Shown here one piece after another: positions 54,930-62,593 of a DNA stretch of 64,000 bases. The notes beneath the pieces were generated by a model. That model saw only the letters and a program-made list of their open reading frames with translations. It ran no database searches and was not told the origin of the DNA. The DNA is from CAZICM01 sp964537685 (lineage in GTDB: Bacteria; Myxococcota_A; Polyangia; Polyangiales; Polyangiaceae), in contig CAZICM010000028.1 in NCBI GenBank assembly GCA_964537685.1, forward strand, positions 50,584 to 114,583, written 5' to 3'. Position 1 is the stretch's first letter; each line of letters starts with the position of its first letter. Both the position numbers and the translations under genes were made by a program.

Positions 54930-57431
54930 TTAGCGAACGCGAAGCACGCCGCCGATAATGCGGTTTTCGTGATTGGCTCCGCGCGCGACCCGAAGGCGTG
55001 TGTCGCCTGAAAATAGGCCGAAATAGACCGTGTAGTCGCCCGGCGTGAAGTTGGGCTCCAACTGAAAGATGTAGTCGTCCATGAGCACATCTCCGGGTTG
55101 CCACAAGTTCATCGCGTAGCGTCCATCGAGGATACTGTGATCGCCGTTGTAGCGGCGCTGGTAGCCGTCGATGTGAAGGAAAGCCTTCCAGTTACCGCTG
55201 ACAGGCTTCAGAACGCGGTAATAGGTACGCATGTGATACGCGTTCTGAGGAATCACATACTCCTGCAGACGTCCGTTTTTATCGGTGACTTCCCAGCCCA
55301 AGACCTCGAGCTGGTCTTCCAGGAGCACATCGAGCGCAATGGCCGGCGCGGGTTCGGTGTCGAGCACAATGCCCGCGAGCGTGTTTTGATTGGCCTGGTT
55401 TTCAAGCGTATTTGAGATCAAAACGATTTGGCTCGAGCGGCCGTCGATAACCGGAATGTTTTGCTTAAACGCCTTTCTGTAGAGGGAATTGAGTTTGGGC
55501 AGATCGTCGGCGCGCGCGACGAGAAAACGGCGCGTCAGGCTTTCGGAGCTCAGCCAGTCAAAAGCGCGGAGCGCATCGCCAAACGATTCGACTTCGCCGC
55601 CGCCTTGGTAATACGTGGCCGTGCGGCTCTGGACACCCAAGAGGGCCAAAGGTTCGCCGGGTTTGCGCACACGCGTATAGGCATCGAACACTTCCTTGGG
55701 CGAGAGCTGGGCAGCGAGGGCCGGATAATAAATGACGCTGAGCGCGCTTCCCGCGAGAAGGGCGCCGACAAGCAAACCCGCGGGTTTTGGAAAGCGAAGC
55801 CGTTCGGCGAATTTTTTGTAACCGTCGCGCAAAAGGTCGGAAACGGGCAGGAAGAGGCAGAGTCCAAGCGGCAGCGCCCACCACGCATTTAAGCCGTATT
55901 GCATGAAGTTTTTTGGCAATTTGGCAACAGGCGTCCACTGAAGTTTTGAGCCGATAAAGAGCATCGCTCCAAGGCCGACCAAGGCCGCTTCCGCAACCAT
56001 GGCCGAGAAGGCGAGGTTGCCGTTCCAGACGCGGGACAGTTCGATGAGGATTTCTTTGTAGGCTTCGATGCGTTCGCGGATGTAGGCGCGGAGGCCGGCG
56101 GCGGGCTGCCGTTTGGGGGTGTCGAGCCAGGCGAGCACGGCAAATGAGACGAAGAGAAGGACGGTGATGCGGAGCAGATTGTGCGATGGGAGTTCGAAGC
56201 TTTTGGGAAAGGTGGGCTTGTCGACCACGAAGGCGGCGAGCGCTTTGTCGGGCGTGAGCGTCATGTCGCGGTAGAGCACGAAGGCGAGAAGCAGTGTGCC
56301 GATGGCCGTGGCCCGCGAAGGAGGGGCGCCTTGCTCTAGGTCGTAGATGGAGATGGCAAGGATGGCGGCCAAGAGGCCGGCCGCGGGGTAGGGAAGCTGG
56401 CCTGCCTTGGGGGCGATAAAGGCGACGGCGCACAGCGAGAGCGTTGCGCCGATGAGCAGCGATATGCGGAGCAGGGTGTTGCGATCTTGGGTCTTGTCGT
56501 CGCTGGATTGAGGCGCATGAAACATGCGGCCGAAGGCAAAGGGCAAAAACGCGCTCCACGGAAAGAGAGCGTGGCCAAGCTGGCGGATGGGTAAGTCGAA
56601 TGTGGCTTCGGTTGCGGCTTTTTTGATGAGGGAGAAGCCTAGAAGCCGAAGCAGCGGGGCATCTGGGTTGGTTTTTGAGAGGAGGATGAGCGCATAGATG
56701 GATGCGCCGGCACCGGCGATGAGTGAGAGCCCGCCGGTGATGGTGAACATGCGATCGGAAACGGGTTCAGAAGCTTTTTCGTAAGGTTCGGGCACGGGCT
56801 GGGAGAGCCTCGAGACCAGCCACGCAAAGCCCGTGGACAGGGCGGGAATGCCAACGCCGATTAAAAGGCCGCGCGTCATGAATCCAGCCAAAAGGCCGGC
56901 ACAGGCGACGATGCTCCACAAAATTCTCGAGCCCTTGGTTGTATCGAGCATCGCGCCGGAGAGGCCGCTCCACGCGATGATCAGCGCGGACATGGAAACG
57001 ATGTCGCCCAGCATGGTGCGGGCCTGCAAAAAATAGAGAGGCATCGTGACGAGCGCGACGCACGCATAGAGTCCGGCCTTGCGGTGAACGAGGCGGGCCA
57101 GCAATTCGTAGAGCACCGCGGCACCCGCGAATCCCCATAAAGCCAAGGGAAGACGGCCTGTCCAGTCATGCAGGCCAAAGAGCCGGAATCCAAGCCCGAC
57201 CGATGTAAAAGGCAGCTCGCCCATTTGCAGATCGCTCAGCGTGGGCAGGGTGTTGAGCGAGCCGGGCACTTCAAGATTCTTCGCGCCCCATAGATGAATG
57301 GCGATGCGCCTTGCATGCTCGGCCATATCGAGCTCGTACGGGTCCCAGATGCCGCTTTTGCCGATGAGCGGAAAGAGCAAGAGGCCCGCGATGGCCAGCG
57401 CAAAAAGCCGGGTTTTGGTGGATGCGCGCAT
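54930..57431 (-). CDS. GT39/ArnT-like membrane glycosyltransferase
   Basis: 833 residues from the ATG of MRASTKTRLF; the frame remains open for 190 more codons upstream, but these lie antisense to era and look non-coding. The first segment is hydrophobic and is followed by the loop WDPYELDMAEHARR, typical of GT-C enzymes of the PMT/ArnT type with acidic catalytic residues. At least ten transmembrane helices cover the first 600 residues. A soluble C-terminal domain of about 230 residues (QIVLISNTLENQANQN to DYTVYFGLFSGDTRLR) is probably exported and beta-rich. It likely uses a lipid-linked sugar to modify a protein or envelope lipid. It is divergent from era, 39-51 bases apart. Confidence 0.85.
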   Translation of the reverse strand: MRASTKTRLFALAIAGLLLFPLIGKSGIWDPYELDMAEHARRIAIHLWGAKNLEVPGSLNTLPTLSDLQMGELPFTSVGLGFRLFGLHDWTGRLPLALWGFAGAAVLYELLARLVHRKAGLYACVALVTMPLYFLQARTMLGDIVSMSALIIAWSGLSGAMLDTTKGSRILWSIVACAGLLAGFMTRGLLIGVGIPALSTGFAWLVSRLSQPVPEPYEKASEPVSDRMFTITGGLSLIAGAGASIYALILLSKTNPDAPLLRLLGFSLIKKAATEATFDLPIRQLGHALFPWSAFLPFAFGRMFHAPQSSDDKTQDRNTLLRISLLIGATLSLCAVAFIAPKAGQLPYPAAGLLAAILAISIYDLEQGAPPSRATAIGTLLLAFVLYRDMTLTPDKALAAFVVDKPTFPKSFELPSHNLLRITVLLFVSFAVLAWLDTPKRQPAAGLRAYIRERIEAYKEILIELSRVWNGNLAFSAMVAEAALVGLGAMLFIGSKLQWTPVAKLPKNFMQYGLNAWWALPLGLCLFLPVSDLLRDGYKKFAERLRFPKPAGLLVGALLAGSALSVIYYPALAAQLSPKEVFDAYTRVRKPGEPLALLGVQSRTATYYQGGGEVESFGDALRAFDWLSSESLTRRFLVARADDLPKLNSLYRKAFKQNIPVIDGRSSQIVLISNTLENQANQNTLAGIVLDTEPAPAIALDVLLEDQLEVLGWEVTDKNGRLQEYVIPQNAYHMRTYYRVLKPVSGNWKAFLHIDGYQRRYNGDHSILDGRYAMNLWQPGDVLMDDYIFQLEPNFTPGDYTVYFGLFSGDTRLRVARGANHENRIIGGVLRVR

Positions 57432-57482
57432 CAAGGACCGCTCTTTAACCTGAATCGCGTCCGGCGTGAGATGAAAGGAGCG

Positions 57483-58706
57483 ATGAACGCATCGTTTGTT
57501 CTCAAGGCGGGGCTCTGCTATCGACGCCGCGTGACAGCCAAGGCAAAACAAGGCGCCAAGGGGCGCAACGGGGGAAAACAGAAACAAGAGGCGGCGCAAG
57601 TCCAAAGGTCGGGCGTTGTGGCGCTCATCGGCCGTCCGAATGTGGGCAAGTCGACGCTGCTGAATGCCGCGCTGAAACAGCCGCTCGCTATTGTTTCGCC
57701 GCAGCCTCAGACGACGCGCGTGCAGATGCTGGGCATTGTGCATCATGGCAGCGCGGAGATTGCTTTTCTCGACACGCCTGGTTTGCACAAGCCGCGCACG
57801 GAGCTTGGGCGGCGTATGAATCAAGCCGCGCGGGATGCGGTGCAAGATGCGGATGTGATTGTGTTTGTGACGGATATTCCGGTGAAGGTGGCCAAGGCGG
57901 TGCGCGGTGAGCGCAAAGAAGCCAAGGCGGGTGAGCAAAAGAGCGCTGAAAAACAGGCGAAATCGAACGCGGAAGACGCAATTGTCAAAATCGAAATTCA
58001 TCCCGGCGATCGGGTGCTGCTGTCAGATTTGCCCGAGCAGACGCCGGTGCTGTTGGTGCTCAATAAGGTCGATCGCCTGAAAGATAAAAAGCTCTTGTTG
58101 CCGGTCCTGCAAAGCTATTCGGAGCTTCGGGCGTTTTCGGCGATGGTGCCCGTTTCGGCGCGGCGTGCGGATGGGGTTTTGCGGGTGCTGGATGAAGTCG
58201 CGGCGCTGTGTCCCGAAGGCGAATTTAAGTACGGGCCGGATGAGATGACCGACAAGCCGATGCGCTTTTTCGCGGCTGAATATGTGCGCGAGCAAATTCT
58301 AAAGGCGACCTTGGCCGAGGTGCCGCATGCCGCGGCGGTGGTGGTTGAACGCTACGCCGAGCCGGCGAAAGAAGGGGCGGCGATTCAGATTGACGCGACG
58401 ATTCATGTCGAGCGGGAAGGGCAGAAGAAGATTTTAATCGGTGCGCAAGGGGCGATGCTCAAGCGTATTGGCACCGATGCGCGCAAGCGTTTGGAGGCGC
58501 TGACAGAGTCGTCCGTGTACTTGAAGCTATGGGTTCGGGTTACGCCGGATTGGCGTCAATCGAAGGCGATGCTCGAAGAATTGTTTGAGTCGAAGAGCGG
58601 GCATTCGCCGGATGCCGAGCTTGGGGATTCCGATGAGGCGTTGGCCATCGACACAGAAAGCTCCGCCGGTGATGACGAGGATGCGGGCGAGGAAGAGCAG
58701 GCGTGA
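57483..58706 (+). CDS. era: GTPase Era with an extra Lys/Ala/Glu-rich segment
   Basis: 407 residues from the ATG at 57483 with AAGGAG just before it; ATG at 57471 and GTG at 57531 are alternatives. Era binds 16S rRNA in 30S maturation. G1 is IGRPNVGKSTL, G3 is FLDTPGLHKPR, and G4 is LNKVDRLKD. Between the strand VIVFVTDI and G4 there is about 35 residues more than in E. coli Era, rich in Lys, Ala and Glu (GERKEAKAGEQKSAEKQAK). The KH domain is intact (QKKILIGAQGAMLKRIGTDA). The C-terminus has an added acidic tail. The stop overlaps the der start (TGATG). Confidence 0.92.
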   Translation: MNASFVLKAGLCYRRRVTAKAKQGAKGRNGGKQKQEAAQVQRSGVVALIGRPNVGKSTLLNAALKQPLAIVSPQPQTTRVQMLGIVHHGSAEIAFLDTPGLHKPRTELGRRMNQAARDAVQDADVIVFVTDIPVKVAKAVRGERKEAKAGEQKSAEKQAKSNAEDAIVKIEIHPGDRVLLSDLPEQTPVLLVLNKVDRLKDKKLLLPVLQSYSELRAFSAMVPVSARRADGVLRVLDEVAALCPEGEFKYGPDEMTDKPMRFFAAEYVREQILKATLAEVPHAAAVVVERYAEPAKEGAAIQIDATIHVEREGQKKILIGAQGAMLKRIGTDARKRLEALTESSVYLKLWVRVTPDWRQSKAMLEELFESKSGHSPDAELGDSDEALAIDTESSAGDDEDAGEEEQA

Positions 58707-60118
58707 TGAACAGCGAAGAACAAGAGCTTGAGGCGGAAACCGGGCCTCAGCAGACCGTGCAGAATACGGGTGCGATCGTGGCCTTGGTGGGGCGGCCCAA
58801 CGTGGGGAAGAGCACGCTCTTTAACCGGCTGGTGAAGGCCAAATTGGCCATCGTGCACGACGAGCCGGGCGTGACCCGGGATAGGCATTACGGCGATGTG
58901 GTTTCGCTGGGCCACAAGTACACGCTGGTGGACACGGGCGGTTTCGATCCGGGGAGCGAGGACCCGATGCGCCAAGGCATTCGGCGCCAGGTGGAAATCG
59001 CAATCGGCGAAGCGGATGTGATTGTGTGCGTGCTCGAGGCGACGGCGGCGCCCACAGCCATCGATCATGCGGAACTGGACTTGCTCCGGCGCTCGAAGAA
59101 ACCAGTCATTTTTATCGCCAACAAAGCCGATTCGCCGAGACTCGAGGCGGAGGCGCACGACTTATACCGGCTGGGCATTGAAAAACTTTTGCTTGTGAGC
59201 GCGCTTCATGGCCGCGGCATGCCCGATCTCGAGCAGGCCATTTTAGGAGCCCTTCCAAAGAAGGCGCCTGAAGCCATTCCGCCCGAGAAAGAAGGCGAAA
59301 TGCCAACGCTTCGCATTGCGATTGTGGGGCGCCCCAATGCGGGCAAGTCCTCGCTGGTCAATCGCTTGGCCGGTGAAGAGCGCATGTTGGTGGATTCGCG
59401 GCCGGGCACCACGCGCGATCCGGTCGATACGGTGATCGAGAAAAACGGGCGCCGATTTGTGCTCGTCGATACGGCAGGCATCCGCCGCAAATCCAAAGTG
59501 GGCAAACAGGACGATGTGGTCGAGGCGATAAGCGTCATGCATGCCATTCGTGCCATGGAGGATTGCGATGTTGTTGTCCTGCTTTGCGATGCGGAAGAAG
59601 GCGTGGCAGAACAGGATGCCAAAATCATGGGATTGGCTGTGGACCGCGGACGCGCGATCATTATTGCTCTCAATAAAATCGATTTGCTTGAAAAGAAAAC
59701 GATGACTAAATCCGAAGAGGATGCCCGGGATAAACTATCGTTTGCGCCGTGGGCACCTTTGGTGAAGGTGAGCGCGAAGACTGGGCGCGGTGTGGTTGGC
59801 CTATTCGATGCAATGGCCCGGGTAGGCGATGCATTTAAACAGCGGGTAGGCACGGGGGAGCTCAATCGATTCTTTGAGCAGGCGCTGGCGACCCGGCCTC
59901 CTCCAACCCAGGGTGGGCGGGCACCTCGATTGTATTTTATTACGCAGGCTGAGACGGCGCCGCCTTTATTTGTGGTGATCGCGAGTGATCCGGAAAAGCT
60001 GCATTTCAGTTATCAGCGTTATGTGATGAATCAGATTCGGAAGACCTTTGGATTTGAAGGCGTGCCGGTGCGGGTGAAATATAAAGAGAAGAGGAGACGG
60101 GCCAAAGGGGAGGGATGA
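58706..60118 (+). CDS. der: Ribosome-assembly GTPase Der (EngA)
   Basis: 470 residues. There are two consecutive GTPase domains: first VGRPNVGKSTLFNRL, VDTGGFDPGSED and ANKAD; second VGRPNAGKSSLVNRL, VDTAGIRRKSKV and LNKIDLLEKK. The C-terminal KH-like domain ends with Lys/Arg-rich residues (YKEKRRRAKGEG). It acts in 50S subunit assembly. The ATG at 58706 overlaps the era stop by one base (TGATG), so translation is coupled. A GTG three bases earlier is an alternative start. Confidence 0.95.
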   Translation: MNSEEQELEAETGPQQTVQNTGAIVALVGRPNVGKSTLFNRLVKAKLAIVHDEPGVTRDRHYGDVVSLGHKYTLVDTGGFDPGSEDPMRQGIRRQVEIAIGEADVIVCVLEATAAPTAIDHAELDLLRRSKKPVIFIANKADSPRLEAEAHDLYRLGIEKLLLVSALHGRGMPDLEQAILGALPKKAPEAIPPEKEGEMPTLRIAIVGRPNAGKSSLVNRLAGEERMLVDSRPGTTRDPVDTVIEKNGRRFVLVDTAGIRRKSKVGKQDDVVEAISVMHAIRAMEDCDVVVLLCDAEEGVAEQDAKIMGLAVDRGRAIIIALNKIDLLEKKTMTKSEEDARDKLSFAPWAPLVKVSAKTGRGVVGLFDAMARVGDAFKQRVGTGELNRFFEQALATRPPPTQGGRAPRLYFITQAETAPPLFVVIASDPEKLHFSYQRYVMNQIRKTFGFEGVPVRVKYKEKRRRAKGEG

Positions 60119-60154
60119 CTTCAATACCAGATATTTCGTTTGATTTCCCAGAGC

Positions 60155-60733
60155 TTATCCCAAAGGATTCCAATACACCTCGTCCACCGACAAATAGCAA
60201 TCCACCGACTCCAAATAAAACCGTTCGCCCGCCCCCACAACGAGCATCTTCCACTCGCCCTCGTCCGTTCGCCGGTATACCTCGATATGCCGCGCCGACT
60301 GTGAAACCAGCATATACTCCCGAAGCGAAGGAATCCTCCGATAATGAGAAGCCTTCTCTCCCCGATCATACACTTCCGTTGAATCCGATAACACTTCCGC
60401 CAGCAGAATCGGATTCACAACCGCATTTTTGTCGTCCGGCGCCCTTTGAATCTGCCCACATACCACGCTGACATCAGGATAAGTCGAAAGCCCAGTCGCC
60501 TGCACCCTCACCCGAAGATCGGAGCTAAACACAGCGCAGCGCTTCCCTCGCACCGCAATTCCGAGGCAGCGGTTAACGCTTGCGCACAGGAGCGCATGCT
60601 CGGGCGTCCCTCCTGACATGGCAAAAATCTCACCGTTCAGCCATTCATGCTTGGTCTCGCTCTTCTCTTCCGCACTGAGATATTCGGCGTAAGTATAGCT
60701 AATTTTCTCGGCCGGACTGTTCATCAAGCCCAT
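60155..60733 (-). CDS. Uma2 family (DUF820) putative endonuclease
   Basis: 192 residues. It has the full Uma2 pattern: YTYAEYL and KHEWLNGEIFAMSGGTPEHA at the N-terminus, then STYPDVSVVCG, NPILLAEVLSDSTEVYDRGE and YRRIPSLREYMLVSQ. The Asp of YPD and the Glu of AEVLS are the expected nuclease-fold acidic residues. Activity is not proven for most family members. An in-frame ATG three codons in is an alternative start. It is convergent with der (36 bases) and independent of the Uma2-like gene at 49690. Confidence 0.88.
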   Translation of the reverse strand: MGLMNSPAEKISYTYAEYLSAEEKSETKHEWLNGEIFAMSGGTPEHALLCASVNRCLGIAVRGKRCAVFSSDLRVRVQATGLSTYPDVSVVCGQIQRAPDDKNAVVNPILLAEVLSDSTEVYDRGEKASHYRRIPSLREYMLVSQSARHIEVYRRTDEGEWKMLVVGAGERFYLESVDCYLSVDEVYWNPLG

Positions 60734-60783
60734 CCTAACAAGATGTATTCAGGGTTTCAACTCGAATATCGCCGCCTACGGGC

Positions 60784-62403
60784 TTAAGGCGTAAACCCAC
60801 CCGACACCACACCCGCACTCGGACCCGAATAAGTCTGGAACGGCTTACTCTCCACCGGCCCAATCGTTGCGTTTACTCTTACTGTATAATAGGTCCCACT
60901 CTGAAGAATATTGGGCGGAACCACAAACGACGTCCCCGTCGTCATCACCTGACCCAACAACCGCGTATTCATCGTCGCCGGATCGACCCGGTGCAATTGA
61001 ACCCGGTATAACGTCGGAACTCCCGTCTTGGGAGCCTGCCATTCTATCTTTGGCGATGTCCCCACCCCCTGTAACGCCATCGTCGCCGCCATCCCATTCA
61101 CCATCAAATTCTGAGGCGGAGTAATATCCGGGGCAAGCTTCGTCTCCCCATTCGCCGTGACCTTCACCGTATTCGAAATCACCGTCGTTTGCCGGTGCAT
61201 CATCCCATCATTGGGCACCGTAAACTGCTGCTGAACCACCGTGTCCGCCGTCGCCAGCTCCACCCAGCCGCCCGGATACGGATTCCCATAGTTGACCGCC
61301 GTTTGAATCGTCGGCGTGTTGTTCATCGTCCGAATTTCAGCCAGCCGTGGGACATGCGATGTCGGTTCAGCCATACCCCCAACCGCCGCATGCATCACCA
61401 CATAGGCATTGGCCAAGGCTGCGTCCGGATGAACCTCGGGAATCAATTTCAAAAACATGTCCCTCTCCCACACCAATTGTGTCGTCTTCTGAGGAACATT
61501 CACAAAATTCCCATTGAATGAAGAGGGCATCCCATCCTGCATCACAAAGGTGGGTGGCTCATAAATCTTCTGCAGCGACCTCACATTGACCCCAGCCATC
61601 CCCTGCGCCACCAATTGAGCCAAATAAGCCTTGTCCCCCTTTGGCCCATCCACCAGGCCGGGAAACATAAATTTCGTTGCGTCCAACCCCGTTCCCGCAA
61701 GGCTGGTCGCTCCTGCTGCCGGGGGATTGGTGTACGACATCAGCATATCCGTTGCGCCATAACTTCTCGCCCCCAGCGAGAAAAACTCAAGGATATCTGG
61801 GTCTTGCCATGCATTGAGATTCATCAAATCAAAGGACAGCGTGGTCGGAGACATCATCGCGCGCTGCGCATCGGGCCGCCCAGGTGCCGCGCTTCCCAGC
61901 GCAATATCCCGCACATCGGTGACAATCACGTTCTTTATATTGTTGGGATTGGGAACAGGCTCGTGCACCAAATAATAGGTGCCCGCCGGCACGGCCGGTA
62001 TCAAAAAGGTGCCATCATCCTGATTAAGTCCATCGATGGGCACCGAGAACATATTGTTGGCTTCCAGCACCATCGCCGACACCTTATAGGAACCGGCCGC
62101 CCTGGGGACATCCATCGTGCCCGATTCCGTATATTGCTTCATGATAAAAGTGCCCTTGACATCGGCGAAGGCCATCGCGCCACCGCCTGCCCCTCCTGCC
62201 CCTCCCGCGGCCATGCCTCCCGCGCTTCCCGCGCCTCCCGCGTTCATCCCACCGGTATTGTTACCGCTCGAACTGGAGCCCGAGCTTGAACTTGATGCGG
62301 AAGATGTCGACACCTCATCACCGCAGCCATAAACGCCGCCCATGAGGCATCCTACCCATGCACCAAAAAACAAAACTTGCGTATAATAAAAAGCGTTTCT
62401 CAT
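60784..62403 (-). CDS. Ser/Gly-linker lipoprotein with fibronectin-like end
   Basis: 539 residues from the ATG of MRNAFYYTQV; an in-frame TTG at 62421 is less likely. The signal segment FFGAWVGCLMGGVYGC ends in a lipobox-like Cys, followed by Ser, Gly, Asn, Met and Ala low complexity (about 60 residues). Next comes a carboxypeptidase-regulatory-like beta domain (GTFLIPAVPAGTYYLVHEP) and a long middle with LELFSLGARS-type strands. The end (PKIEWQAPKTGVPTLYRVQL, then YYTVRVNATIGPVESK) resembles a fibronectin type III module. It is presumably surface anchored. No enzymatic motif is recognised. Confidence 0.8.
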   Translation of the reverse strand: MRNAFYYTQVLFFGAWVGCLMGGVYGCGDEVSTSSASSSSSGSSSSGNNTGGMNAGGAGSAGGMAAGGAGGAGGGAMAFADVKGTFIMKQYTESGTMDVPRAAGSYKVSAMVLEANNMFSVPIDGLNQDDGTFLIPAVPAGTYYLVHEPVPNPNNIKNVIVTDVRDIALGSAAPGRPDAQRAMMSPTTLSFDLMNLNAWQDPDILEFFSLGARSYGATDMLMSYTNPPAAGATSLAGTGLDATKFMFPGLVDGPKGDKAYLAQLVAQGMAGVNVRSLQKIYEPPTFVMQDGMPSSFNGNFVNVPQKTTQLVWERDMFLKLIPEVHPDAALANAYVVMHAAVGGMAEPTSHVPRLAEIRTMNNTPTIQTAVNYGNPYPGGWVELATADTVVQQQFTVPNDGMMHRQTTVISNTVKVTANGETKLAPDITPPQNLMVNGMAATMALQGVGTSPKIEWQAPKTGVPTLYRVQLHRVDPATMNTRLLGQVMTTGTSFVVPPNILQSGTYYTVRVNATIGPVESKPFQTYSGPSAGVVSGGFTP

Positions 62404-62593
62404 GATTGAAGAACATATCAAAGGCTTTTTCAGGTCAAGCGAAAAGTGAGAACATCCAGGGAACTTTCAGCCCAGGGGACAAAGATTTTTCTTGCAAACA
62501 AAACTTCCCCATATACAGATTGAAACAGCCCCCTTTCACCTGGCCGTTAATCCAGGCGAAAAAAACGCCCCCCTCGCCCCAAAGAGGTCTATG

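Noticed and set aside
57432..58001. 190-residue N-terminal extension of the GT39-type transferase frame
   Set aside because: It is antisense to the G-domain of era and has no domain features; the ATG at 57431 precedes the first membrane segment.
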